Source: Proteobacteria bacterium UBA1847
Lineage (GTDB): Bacteria; Pseudomonadota; Gammaproteobacteria; Steroidobacterales; Woeseiaceae
Direction of reading: 5' to 3'
NCBI GenBank assembly: GCA_002338605.1
Contig: DDIP01000029.1
Span: 1-7,550, forward strand
DNA length: 7,550 nt
The notes beneath the pieces are model-generated. The model saw only the letters and a program-made list of their open reading frames with translations. It was not told where the DNA came from and did no database searches. Every line of letters starts with the position of its first letter. Positions within the stretch are counted from its first letter, which is position 1. The translations under genes and the position numbers were made by a program. Shown in pieces: positions 1 through 5,801 of the stretch.

Positions 1-99
1 GGCGGTGGAGGCGGTGGTGGTGGCACGGGCATGTTGTTCCCGATTCTGCTGGGACTGGCGGCCATAAGATTGCGGCACCGACAGCGAAAGAAATATTGA
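1..99 (+). CDS. C-terminal end of a protein with a GlyGly-CTERM-type sorting tail (5' end outside window)
   Basis: Only the last 32 codons and a TGA stop lie in the window. Frame 1 reads eight consecutive glycines, Thr-Gly, a hydrophobic stretch of about 15 residues (MLFPILLGLAAI), then a basic end (RLRHRQRKKY). This Gly-rich spacer, membrane helix and Arg/Lys cluster is the tripartite layout of GlyGly-CTERM sorting signals. In Gammaproteobacteria these tails are known to be cut by rhombosortase, a rhomboid-family protease, often on type II-secreted proteases, nucleases and other surface enzymes. The catalytic part of the protein lies to the left, so its activity is unknown. A strong terminator 24 bp after the stop supports this being a real gene end. 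An ordinary C-terminal membrane anchor is the alternative. Confidence 0.72.
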   Translation, partial: GGGGGGGGTGMLFPILLGLAAIRLRHRQRKKY

Positions 100-122
100 A
101 AAATCAGCGCATTTGATTCAGT

Positions 123-150
123 GGCCGGGCATTTGCCCGGCCCCTTTTTT
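123..150 (+). terminator. Rho-independent terminator after the GlyGly-tailed gene
   Basis: GGCCGGGC pairs perfectly with GCCCGGCC around an ATTT loop (the stem extends to 9 bp if the A and T are paired), followed by CC and six T. It sits 24 bp after the TGA at 97-99 and should end transcription from the left. The T-run is on the plus strand only, so it does not obviously serve the minus-strand gene that ends at 436. Confidence 0.9.
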
Positions 151-435
151 CCGTTGATCCACTCATGATGTCGCTGGTTTCCGCACCTGAGCCAGGTTTT
201 GCCTGAACGCGTGACGGAGTTAGTTTTTTGATCGATGTCGCGGTGAGGATGATAAATCGGTAGTTCATGATGCAAAAAATGACAGAGGAGATTTGTTCGG
301 TTCAGGTCTTGAACCTCAGGACGTAACGCCGTCTCCTGTCGGATTGATGCGGATACAAAGTGGTTTACCCTGGTTGCTTATTGATCCTTCGGTGGGCCTG
401 AGTACGCATACATAGTGGGCTACGGTAGGTCCATG
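151..435. other. Intergenic region with no supported gene
   Basis: This stretch lies between the terminator and the stop codon of the minus-strand acyltransferase. Open frames are short; the longest ATG start checked (at 267, about 19 codons) has no well-placed ribosome binding site. A 6-bp inverted repeat, GGTTCA/TGAACC with a 5-base loop, lies at 299-315. A 5-bp one, GGTAG/CTACC, lies at 424-440 and overlaps the acyltransferase stop codon. Neither has a T-tract, so no convincing terminator for the minus-strand gene is visible. Confidence 0.5.
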
Positions 436-1326
436 CTACCAATAATAACGTCTTCGATAGTCGGTCAGGAACTTGAAACGCCTGTATTCCCATTGGTATT
501 GCTCAGGACATTCCCGCACGCACGCCTCGACTGATTTATTCAGTCCGGCGAGGGAGGTGTTGAGGTCAACGTCATAAATCGCCTCATCGACGGGTCGGAA
601 GACCAACTCGTAACGGCCACCGGGTAAGCGTTTACAATAGGCGCATACAGCTCTCGCCCCGCTGCGTTGAAGCAGCTTCGATCCCAACGTCATCGTCAGC
701 GTGGGTTCGCCGAAAAACGGAGCAAATTGACCGCTATGTCGAGGCGGAACCTGGTCGGGGAAGAGCAGCGCCATGTCATTGGCACGCAGGGCCTGCAAAA
801 CGGCGCGCAGTCCGGCAGTTCCTATCGATATCAACCTGGCTCCGTGCCGTTGTCGTTGCTGGCGAATAAAATCGGCAAGCGCTTTTGTTCTTGGCTCGCG
901 ATACAGGGCAGTAACGCTGTAGCGACTCGAGAGGTACAGGCTGACAATCTCCCAACTGCCTAAATGAGGCAAAAGTACCAGCGTGCCTCGACCGGCCGCC
1001 GCCGTCTCGTCGAGGTATTCCAGACCGTCGACTTTGCTGATTCGTTCCTCCAGGTCAGCCTTGCTACGCACCCAGCATCGTGCCATATCAATGATGCTTG
1101 CGTTCGTCTCAAACAGACTCGCCTTGACAAGTGATTGGCGTTGCTCTGGTGTCATCTCGGGAAAACAAATCCCAAGGTTCACTTCGGTGATTGGCCGTGC
1201 TCGGCTATTCGCCATCCACATGAACCCGACAGATACATGCGCGAGGCCATTGGCCACTGTATAGGGAATCCTTGCGAGGATTTGTATGAACAACCAACCC
1301 AACCAAAACTGTACTCTCTTGATCAA
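436..1326 (-). CDS. Lipid A late acyltransferase family protein (LpxL/HtrB-like)
   Basis: The 296-residue product matches the size (about 300) and layout of the LpxL/LpxM/HtrB family. These inner-membrane enzymes move an acyl chain from acyl-ACP onto Kdo-lipid A precursors. An N-terminal hydrophobic helix (about residues 6-30) is followed by the family's VNLGICFPEMT-type segment (49-59), the HX4E catalytic motif HLGSWE (H121, E126), the LLFPDQVP block (188-194), PFFGEP (203-208) and the C-terminal QWEYRRFK signature (278-285). The start is TTG at 1326; no in-frame ATG occurs before residue 36, which would cut off the membrane helix, and GGAAGAG lies 6 bases upstream. The stop is TAG. The SDR remnant 55 bp upstream is on the same strand, so they may share a transcript. 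Several paralogues occur in many genomes, so which acyl position it serves, or whether it acts on another lipid, cannot be told. Confidence 0.9.
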   Translation of the reverse strand: MIKRVQFWLGWLFIQILARIPYTVANGLAHVSVGFMWMANSRARPITEVNLGICFPEMTPEQRQSLVKASLFETNASIIDMARCWVRSKADLEERISKVDGLEYLDETAAAGRGTLVLLPHLGSWEIVSLYLSSRYSVTALYREPRTKALADFIRQQRQRHGARLISIGTAGLRAVLQALRANDMALLFPDQVPPRHSGQFAPFFGEPTLTMTLGSKLLQRSGARAVCAYCKRLPGGRYELVFRPVDEAIYDVDLNTSLAGLNKSVEACVRECPEQYQWEYRRFKFLTDYRRRYYW

Positions 1327-1332
1327 GATTGT

Positions 1333-1339
1333 CTCTTCC
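1333..1339 (-). promoter_or_regulatory. Ribosome binding site deciding the TTG start of the acyltransferase
   Basis: On the minus strand GGAAGAG lies 6 bases before the TTG at 1326-1324. It supports a TTG start over any later ATG, which would remove the N-terminal membrane helix typical of the family. Confidence 0.55.
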
Positions 1340-1381
1340 GTTCCTCTATCCTATAAGGTCAGTCACCGAGGGTGATCGCTC

Positions 1382-1588
1382 CTATTGCCGCTGTGCCGCA
1401 GTAGCTTCCTTTAGCGTTTGAATCAGTTCCTCATCCTCGGCGATGCTTCGACCAATGCCGGAGCTTGCGCCTGTAACCAGGATAGCCTTCTGCGCGCCAC
1501 TGTCATCCGGCGCCGCAACAGCAGGTCGGGTTGGGCTGAGTGCCACGACAGATATAAAGGCAATTGATAGAACAAATCTTCCGAACAT
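1382..1588 (-). pseudogene. Remnant of a signal-peptide-bearing short-chain dehydrogenase (SDR) with a large internal deletion
   Basis: The 68-residue frame begins with a Sec-type signal peptide (MFGRF, then a hydrophobic core to about residue 19, with VAA at 24-26 as a likely cleavage site). It runs into AILVTGASSGIGR (35-47), the first beta strand and NAD(P)-binding TGxxxGIG loop of classical SDRs. Four residues later it has DEELIQTLKEATAAQRQ and stops. A functional SDR needs about 200 more residues, including the NNAG block and the Ser-Tyr-Lys triad; none are here. The last 17 residues resemble the charged C-terminal helix of exported SDRs, so an in-frame loss of the middle is my inference. 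An ATG with GAGGAG 8 bases upstream marks the start at 1588; a longer frame reaches 1654 but would bury the signal peptide. A short cofactor-fold peptide under selection is possible but less likely. Confidence 0.65.
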
Positions 1589-1596
1589 TGATGCTG

Positions 1597-1602
1597 CTCC
1601 TC
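1597..1602 (-). promoter_or_regulatory. Strong ribosome binding site of the SDR remnant
   Basis: GAGGAG on the minus strand lies 8 bases before the ATG at 1588. It fixes the start at the signal peptide rather than at the longer in-frame start at 1654, and shows that translation initiation signals are still intact upstream of the truncated gene. Confidence 0.7.
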
Positions 1603-1720
1603 GTGGCAGGTTGAACCAGTATGCACTGATGTCGAGAGCCGATCTATTGGCCATCGGAACTGGTCGGGTTTTATTCCGTTACCGCAGACGGTTGAGATAA
1701 GATCAGGAGCTACCATTGTC

Positions 1721-1736
1721 AGGCGGCCATCCGCCT
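1721..1736. repeat. Short perfect inverted repeat in the divergent spacer
   Basis: AGGCGG and CCGCCT form a 6-bp stem around CCAT. There is no T-tract on either side, so it is not a terminator. It lies about 130 bp upstream of the SDR remnant and 90 bp upstream of the DUF2909 gene, so it could be an operator or chance. Confidence 0.35.
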
Positions 1737-1796
1737 CGTGAAGTGACGGCCTTTCGTCTCTCCACTCGTCGATGTCCAACTTCCGCCAATTACTGC

Positions 1797-1814
1797 TAAA
1801 CGTCTAAGCGTTTA
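1797..1814. promoter_or_regulatory. Inverted repeat abutting the DUF2909 ribosome binding site
   Basis: TAAACG and CGTTTA form a perfect 6-bp inverted repeat spaced by TCTAAG. The last A is the first base of the AAGGA ribosome binding site (1814-1818). The position suits an operator or a small hairpin at the 5' end of the message. No clear -35/-10 pair was found alongside it. Confidence 0.35.
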
Positions 1815-1826
1815 AGGACTACGAGT

Positions 1827-2027
1827 ATGAAAATGCTAATCGCGATACTATTGCTGGCGGTAGTAATCAGCCTCGGATCGGCACTTTCTTCTATGACAAA
1901 TCCCGATGATCGTTCGTCGCGAATGCTGCGTGCCCTGACCATTCGCGTTGTCCTGTCGATAGGCCTGGTCATTGTCCTGGTCATATCCTGGAAGTTCGGC
2001 CTCATTGAGCCACATGCGGGTGGTTAG
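1827..2027 (+). CDS. DUF2909 twin-transmembrane small protein
   Basis: The 66-residue protein has two membrane helices (about 3-22 and 41-58) joined by a basic/acidic loop (NPDDRSSRMLRALTIR). It ends in WKFGLIEPHAGG. That layout, with the MxRALTxR segment just before helix two and a Trp/Pro-His end, matches the DUF2909 'twin transmembrane protein' family. The family is usually found beside cytochrome c oxidase assembly genes (CtaG, subunit III, SURF1) in Proteobacteria; its function is not established. Here no oxidase gene is nearby. The ATG at 1827 has AAGGA 8 bases upstream. Its stop overlaps the next gene's proposed start by 14 bp, which suggests translational coupling with the four-helix membrane protein. 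Confidence 0.75.
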   Translation: MKMLIAILLLAVVISLGSALSSMTNPDDRSSRMLRALTIRVVLSIGLVIVLVISWKFGLIEPHAGG

Positions 2028-2493
2028 TTCCGTGAGGCGCACAATTATCGATTTGACTCTGACGGTGCTGGCAATCACCTCGATGTCCTGCCTGATATCG
2101 CTGATGGCCATTTTCATCGGCGGAGGCCGGGGTGGTACGGACTTACGTAGCCTCATTTACCTTCAGGCCGGTCTTATCCCGGTCGCAATTGGTATTTCCA
2201 TAGTCGGCGTTTTCGGATTCGTCCACCACCAGGGTTTGGCCGCAGGTATGCGAGCACTGTGGAGAGCGATTCCGCAATGGCAGGTATTCATATTCTTGCT
2301 GCTCAATTCCCTCGTCATATCTGGCGAGGTAGCATTTGTCATCGTCATGCGGGCTACGGAACAGGTTGTACTGTGGCAACAGCATATACCGCTGGTCTGC
2401 ATGCTGGTTTGTTCGTCCGCCTATCTGGTGTTGTACGCGCGTGCAAACTCATACCCTGGCAGTCCGGCTGCAATGTCTGGACGGTGGATGTAG
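2014..2493 (+). CDS. Four-helix integral membrane protein of unknown function
   Basis: I do not recognise this family. From the ATG at 2014 the product is 159 residues with four predicted membrane helices, at about 11-36, 45-70, 88-112 and 124-142. They are separated by short loops: GGGRGGTDLR after helix one, HHQGLAAGMRALWRAIPQWQ after helix two. It ends in a short Gly/Ser/Pro-rich tail. No catalytic motif is evident; two adjacent histidines (71-72) at the end of helix two and a glutamate (105) inside helix three are the polar residues worth noting. The start is uncertain: ATG 2014 overlaps the DUF2909 stop, GTG 2032 lies just after it, and neither has a strong ribosome binding site; a longer frame starts at 1972. 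The position behind DUF2909 suggests one transcript. The TauE-type gene follows after 99 bp. Confidence 0.7.
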   Translation: MRVVSSVRRTIIDLTLTVLAITSMSCLISLMAIFIGGGRGGTDLRSLIYLQAGLIPVAIGISIVGVFGFVHHQGLAAGMRALWRAIPQWQVFIFLLLNSLVISGEVAFVIVMRATEQVVLWQQHIPLVCMLVCSSAYLVLYARANSYPGSPAAMSGRWM

Positions 2494-2592
2494 CGAAGCG
2501 ACACTACACGCTGAAAAACATGATCGAGCATCAAAGAAAAGCAAAAGCGTTGTAGCATTGGCGCCGCGCACTCATTCGCAGGACCCCGCCCA

Positions 2593-3324
2593 ATGACAGA
2601 ATTGCTCCTTTATGCCGTCGTCGGCTTTGTTGCCCAGCTCATCGACGGCGCCCTGGGCATGGCATTTGGCATATCGGCCATCAGCCTGTTGCTTGCGGTC
2701 GGAATACCACCGGCCACGGCCAGCGCGACCGTGCACATTGCCGAGTGTGTTACGACCGGTGTGTCCGGTGTCTCGCATCATGCATTCGGCAACATTAACA
2801 AGACCCTGTTCCGGGCCCTGGTGCTCCCCGGCATGCTCGGCGCAGCTATCGGTGCCTTCCTGTTGTCGAGCTTTCCCAGTGAAGTATTCAGGCCCATTGT
2901 TGCCTGCTACCTGATCGTCATGGGCCTCGTTATCATCTTCAAGGCGTTCCGGGAGTTTCCGCCAAAAACCGTGACCCGACATCTGACGCCGCTCGGTCTT
3001 ATCGGTGGCTTTCTGGACGCCGTCGGTGGTGGCGGCTGGGGACCGATCGTTGCATCCAACCTGATCGCAAGAGGCAACGCGATTCGCATGGCCATTGGCA
3101 GCACCAACGCGGTTGAGTTCTTCGTCGCCTTGTCCGCATCGCTGACATTCATCCTCAGCCTGGGTGTATTCGACTGGCGCATCGTCCTGGGTCTTGCAGC
3201 CGGCGGCGCAATCGGCGCTCCGCTCGGCGCCTGGGCGTGCAAGCATATCCCAGTCAGACCCTTCATGGTCTTCGTCGGTTGCCTGATCGTAGCGCTCAGC
3301 CTGCGGACTTTAGTCGCCGGATAA
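2593..3324 (+). CDS. TauE/SafE family permease (sulfite/sulfonate/sulfoacetate exporter-like)
   Basis: The 243-residue product is almost wholly hydrophobic, with about seven to eight helices, and fits the usual 240-270 residues of the family. It shows the family's internal duplication. QLIDGALGMAFG (15-26) with ATASATVHIAE (41-51) in the first half is echoed by GFLDAVGGGGWGPI (139-152) and AIGSTNAVEF (167-176) in the second. Members export or import small anions such as sulfite, sulfolactate or organosulfonates across the inner membrane; the substrate here is unknown, and no sulfur gene is adjacent. AGGA lies 9 bases before the ATG. The 3' end overlaps the convergent SRPBCC gene by 15 bp. It may be transcribed with the two membrane proteins upstream. 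Confidence 0.88.
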   Translation: MTELLLYAVVGFVAQLIDGALGMAFGISAISLLLAVGIPPATASATVHIAECVTTGVSGVSHHAFGNINKTLFRALVLPGMLGAAIGAFLLSSFPSEVFRPIVACYLIVMGLVIIFKAFREFPPKTVTRHLTPLGLIGGFLDAVGGGGWGPIVASNLIARGNAIRMAIGSTNAVEFFVALSASLTFILSLGVFDWRIVLGLAAGGAIGAPLGAWACKHIPVRPFMVFVGCLIVALSLRTLVAG

Positions 3325-3753
3325 AGTGGCAAGGAAGATCGTGAAAACAGCAGTTGCGATCATTAGACCGGCGAAACAAGCCGACGCGAAATCGCCGGCT
3401 GGATGGCCCGGTTCCTTGGCTTGCCAATGCATGGTGATGTCGAGCTCCAATCGGTCTCGATCGTCCAGCACCGTGTTCGTGACAATGCCACTCCATACCG
3501 GATTGTCGAACATTTTAAAAACAATGCTGCGCGTGTGGACATCACTCGTAATGATCTCTCTCGTTGGCTTCTCGCCGGTGCCATCATCCAGGAACATTAG
3601 CCGATCCACGGTATTTGGACCCGGCCGTCCCAGGATTTCAGAGCGGGTAACGGCGGGAATGAACTTTTCGGGTGTTTCAATCTTTTCCAGCAGATGCTTC
3701 CAGAGCACATCGATCGGAGCATTCACGCGAGTGCGGTAGCTAACAAGTGCCAT
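3310..3753 (-). CDS. SRPBCC-fold protein, DUF1857/AtaL-like, with hydrophobic C-terminus
   Basis: The 147-residue product starts with an SRPBCC/START-like domain: strand one VSYRTRVNAPIDVLW (4-18), then LLEKIETPEKFIPAVTRSEIL (21-41). It continues through strands ending at FDNPVWSGIVTNTV (82-95) and LELDITMHWQAKE (102-114). This order matches the DUF1857/AtaL-like family, whose members bind small hydrophobic ligands or have no known role. The last 27 residues are odd: apart from Asp 121 and the final Asp 147 the stretch has no charge and is strongly hydrophobic (FAGLMIATAVFTIFLATL), where the fold normally ends in an amphipathic helix. It could be a tail anchor or a ligand-lid helix. GGAGA lies 4 bases before the ATG and a promoter is proposed just upstream. 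The gene converges on the permease and shares 15 bp with it. Confidence 0.78.
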   Translation of the reverse strand: MALVSYRTRVNAPIDVLWKHLLEKIETPEKFIPAVTRSEILGRPGPNTVDRLMFLDDGTGEKPTREIITSDVHTRSIVFKMFDNPVWSGIVTNTVLDDRDRLELDITMHWQAKEPGHPAGDFASACFAGLMIATAVFTIFLATLSGD

Positions 3754-3790
3754 TTGTTCTCCAAAAATTTTTATTGGCAGTAACGTCTGA

Positions 3791-3820
3791 ATACTACAAA
3801 CGATAAGGATCGATTGCCAA
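3791..3820 (-). promoter_or_regulatory. Putative sigma-70 promoter of the SRPBCC gene
   Basis: On the minus strand TTGGCA (3820-3815) is separated by 18 bases from TAGTAT (3796-3791), giving 5/6 and 4/6 matches to the sigma-70 boxes. Transcription would start near 3783, leaving a leader of about 30 bases before the ATG at 3753. The leader contains an A5T5 block (3763-3772), flanked by CCAA and TTGG, immediately upstream of the ribosome binding site. Confidence 0.45.
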
Positions 3821-3869
3821 CGCGAAACACTGAATACGGATTGGTGATATGAGGGAGCAAGCCTAACGA

Positions 3870-4661
3870 TTACTCGATACGCGTTCGCAAATCGCGGAGA
3901 ACTGTTTTGATACTGTCTGAGTGTGCACTACCCATTCTGAGCAACAGTTTCTGGCCGGCCGACAATTCCGCCAGCTCAGGATCGGCGAATTCGTACAGCA
4001 CATGTGGCCGAACAAGCGCTATCGGCGCATCCGGTGTCGGTGTTTCAAGCAAATGATCGATGACCTCGACGACACGGTCATTGAAATAGGCGTCGGGATA
4101 GCCGAGTCGAACATAGGATTCCTGGAACAGCGGATAGAAGCGGCGATAGGTGTCAACAGCCTGATCAGGGTTCGCGTTGCTGATCAAGCCGACAATCCGG
4201 TCGTAGCGCGCGAAGTTGTCAGCGCTGAGAACATACTCCCCATCAGTCTCCGACGCTTCAACGCGAAAATCATCAGCAAGCCTGCCCAACGGGCGTACTT
4301 TTTCGCTAACGTGCTTGCGCGGCAGGTTGTCGATCGTCGTTACGATCTTGTCAATCAGTGCCTCGTTGACGAGCAAGGGCTCGAGTTCGGTACCAAACAG
4401 GTCGACCAATGCCAGCAAGAAATACGCATCACTGTCATCGAGATCAGGCAAAGGCTGGAGTTGACGTTCGATCGTCTCGGTCGGCTCTATGGGTTCAAGC
4501 GGGTGTGCAGGCCCGGGCTCGCCCGCTGGCTCGTCAATTGGAGCTTGTACGGCGACCGGAGCCGGTTCTTCGCTCTGCGGCATCAGCTCGTCACGGAAAT
4601 ACCAGAGAGCTGCGAGAATTGCAGCCACCAGTACAATCAGAATCAGGGATCTTTCGTTCAT
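3870..4661 (-). CDS. DUF3014 membrane-anchored protein
   Basis: The 263-residue product has one N-terminal membrane helix (about 5-22, following MNERS), then a Pro/Glu-rich linker (about 30-72). A globular domain begins at LPDLDDSDAY (71-80). Blocks typical of DUF3014 follow: TTIDNLPRKHVSEKVRP (108-124), ARYDRIVGLI (151-160), YRRFYPLFQESYVRLGYPD (172-190), YFNDRVVEVIDHLLETP (192-208) and VLYEFADPELAELSAGQKLL (221-240). The domain should sit in the periplasm, held by the helix. The family has no known activity; it is widespread in Gamma- and Betaproteobacteria. I chose ATG 4661 over the GTG at 4673, since it begins right before the basic residue and helix; neither has a good ribosome binding site. 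It diverges from the GNAT gene across 72 bp. Confidence 0.88.
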   Translation of the reverse strand: MNERSLILIVLVAAILAALWYFRDELMPQSEEPAPVAVQAPIDEPAGEPGPAHPLEPIEPTETIERQLQPLPDLDDSDAYFLLALVDLFGTELEPLLVNEALIDKIVTTIDNLPRKHVSEKVRPLGRLADDFRVEASETDGEYVLSADNFARYDRIVGLISNANPDQAVDTYRRFYPLFQESYVRLGYPDAYFNDRVVEVIDHLLETPTPDAPIALVRPHVLYEFADPELAELSAGQKLLLRMGSAHSDSIKTVLRDLRTRIE

Positions 4662-4733
4662 CGGAGCAACCACTATCGGTCTGTTTCAGCGTAGCGTTAA
4701 TATACTCGCATCACCGACCGGTATCGATATCGA
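4662..4733. promoter_or_regulatory. Divergent control region between DUF3014 and GNAT genes
   Basis: This AT-richer spacer must hold the starts of both genes. AATATA/TATACT at 4699-4706 could supply a -10 box in either direction (TATACT on plus, TATATT on minus), but no good -35 partner was found for either. ACCGGT (4717-4722) and the perfect 10-bp palindrome TCGATATCGA (4724-4733) follow. The latter ends on the base before the GNAT ATG, where a ribosome binding site would be expected, and no Shine-Dalgarno sequence is visible there. A bound repressor or leaderless start are possibilities. Confidence 0.4.
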
Positions 4734-5252
4734 ATGAGTATGCGAGTAAGAGTAACAAGGCAGGACGACGCGCCGGCGCTGCTCAAGCTCTACCAGCGCG
4801 TCGCGCGAAATCCCGGCGGGCTGGCGCGTCGCGAAGCGGAAATAGATATCGGGTACATCGACGGATTCCTGTCGCGGGCGCAGGCAGCCGGTGTTAGCTA
4901 TGTTGCTGAGTCGGATGCGGGCGAACTCATTGCTGAAATGCACGCGTACTCGCCGGGTATTGAGTGCTTTTCGCACGTACTGTCCGAGTTAACCATTGCT
5001 GTGGATCCGCAGACGCAAGGCTCGGGTGTTGGCCGTCGCCTGTTCGTTACGTTCATGCGTCACGTCGTCGATAGTTGCCCGGATATCACCCGGGTCGAGC
5101 TGATCGTTCGACAGTCAAACAATAGAGCCATTCGCTTCTACGAGTCCCTGGGATTTCAGCGAGAAGGCATGTTGGGACACAGGATCAGGAATACCGATGG
5201 TTCGCTGGAAGCGGACATTCCCATGGCGTGGATCCGGGGCGAGGCCGGATAG
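4734..5252 (+). CDS. GNAT family N-acetyltransferase
   Basis: The 172-residue product has the GNAT order. Strand one and helix one are MRVRVTRQDDAPALLKLYQRVA (3-24). A variable acceptor region follows, then VSYVAESDAGELIAEMHAY (54-72). Motif A is LSELTIAVDPQTQGSGVGRRLF (83-104), with the acetyl-CoA pyrophosphate loop Q95-G-S-G-V-G100. Motif B is VELIVRQSNNRAIRFYESLGFQREG (121-145), with the usual Asn and Tyr. It should transfer an acetyl group from acetyl-CoA to an amine; the substrate is not readable, and protein N-termini, amino acids or polyamines are all possible. Two in-frame ATGs (4734, 4740) are close together without a clear Shine-Dalgarno; the first is used. GC-rich inverted sequence at the stop may be a hairpin. 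Confidence 0.9.
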   Translation: MSMRVRVTRQDDAPALLKLYQRVARNPGGLARREAEIDIGYIDGFLSRAQAAGVSYVAESDAGELIAEMHAYSPGIECFSHVLSELTIAVDPQTQGSGVGRRLFVTFMRHVVDSCPDITRVELIVRQSNNRAIRFYESLGFQREGMLGHRIRNTDGSLEADIPMAWIRGEAG

Positions 5253-5262
5253 CGGCCCCCGG
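5234..5262 (+). other. GC-rich hairpin spanning the GNAT stop codon
   Basis: CCGGG (5234-5238) and GGCC (5243-5246) can pair with GGCC (5254-5257) and CCCGG (5258-5262), leaving a 4-base bulge on the left arm and a 7-base loop holding the TAG stop. No T-run follows, so it is not a standard intrinsic terminator. It could slow exonuclease decay of the message or contribute to Rho-dependent termination before the Mo hydroxylase operon. Confidence 0.3.
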
Positions 5263-5342
5263 GGAGGCAGACGAACAATCGATCCGCGTGCTAATGTTGC
5301 TGGTGCGGTAGCGAACAAAAATCAACCAGGGCGGATAGAACT

Positions 5343-5801
5343 ATGGCAATAGACTTTGAGTTGAACGGCAAGGCAGTCAGCCTCGATGCGGACCCGGCCA
5401 TGCCGCTCTTATGGGCAATCCGGGATCTTGCCGGGCTGACCGGCACCAAGTTCGGTTGCGGCAAGGCCTTGTGCGGCGTCTGCACCGTACACATCAACGG
5501 CCAGCCGATGCGCTCCTGCGTAGTGCCCCTGTCTGCGGCTGCGGACGGCAAGGTTACGACGATTGAGGGTTTGTCTGAGAACGGCGATCACCCGGTGCAG
5601 GTCGCCTGGCGCGAACTTAACGTTGCCCAGTGTGGCTACTGCCAGTCGGGGCAAATAATGAGTGCGGTCGCCCTGCTTGAAAGAACGCCCAGGCCGACGG
5701 ATGCCGATATCGACTCTGCGATGAGCGGCAACCTTTGTCGCTGCGGAACCTACACCCGAATTCGCAAGGCGATTCATCGTGCCGCGGAGGACCAGTCATG
5801 A
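5343..5801 (+). CDS. Molybdenum hydroxylase [2Fe-2S] small subunit (IorA-type)
   Basis: The 152-residue product is the size and layout of the electron-transfer subunit of xanthine dehydrogenase-family enzymes such as isoquinoline 1-oxidoreductase IorA. The N-terminal ferredoxin-like domain has the plant-type cluster C39-GKAL-C44-GV-C47 with C59 completing it. The C-terminal four-helix domain has C97-GY-C100 and C132-R-C134 for the second cluster, within the [16 protein letters not shown] segment. It carries electrons from the Mo centre to an outside acceptor; no FAD subunit is encoded in the window. No signal peptide is present, so it probably folds with the large subunit and crosses by the Tat route with it. 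AGGGCGGA lies 7 bases before the ATG. It overlaps the large-subunit gene by ATGA. Confidence 0.93.
   Translation: MAIDFELNGKAVSLDADPAMPLLWAIRDLAGLTGTKFGCGKALCGVCTVHINGQPMRSCVVPLSAAADGKVTTIEGLSENGDHPVQVAWRELNVAQCGYCQSGQIMSAVALLERTPRPTDADIDSAMSGNLCRCGTYTRIRKAIHRAAEDQS

Noticed and set aside
267..326. ATG-initiated frame of about 19 codons in the left intergenic region
   Set aside because: Too short, no ribosome binding site at a suitable distance, no recognisable sequence.
1363..1375. Small hairpin TCACC-GAG-GGTGA between the SDR remnant and the acyltransferase
   Set aside because: The stem is only 5 bp with a 3-base loop and no T-tract follows on either strand, so a terminator is not supported.
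1423..1779. Minus-strand open frame of 118 codons overlapping the SDR remnant in another frame
   Set aside because: It begins at TTG with a purine run almost touching the start, shows no motif, and competes with a frame that has a signal peptide and the TGASSGIG loop.
2572..3246. Minus-strand open frame of 224 codons opposite the permease gene
   Set aside because: Low-complexity, charged translation without motifs, opposite a well-supported TauE/SafE frame.
3921..4694. Plus-strand open frame of 257 codons opposite the DUF3014 gene
   Set aside because: The minus strand carries a membrane helix and several DUF3014 blocks; the plus-strand translation shows no domain.
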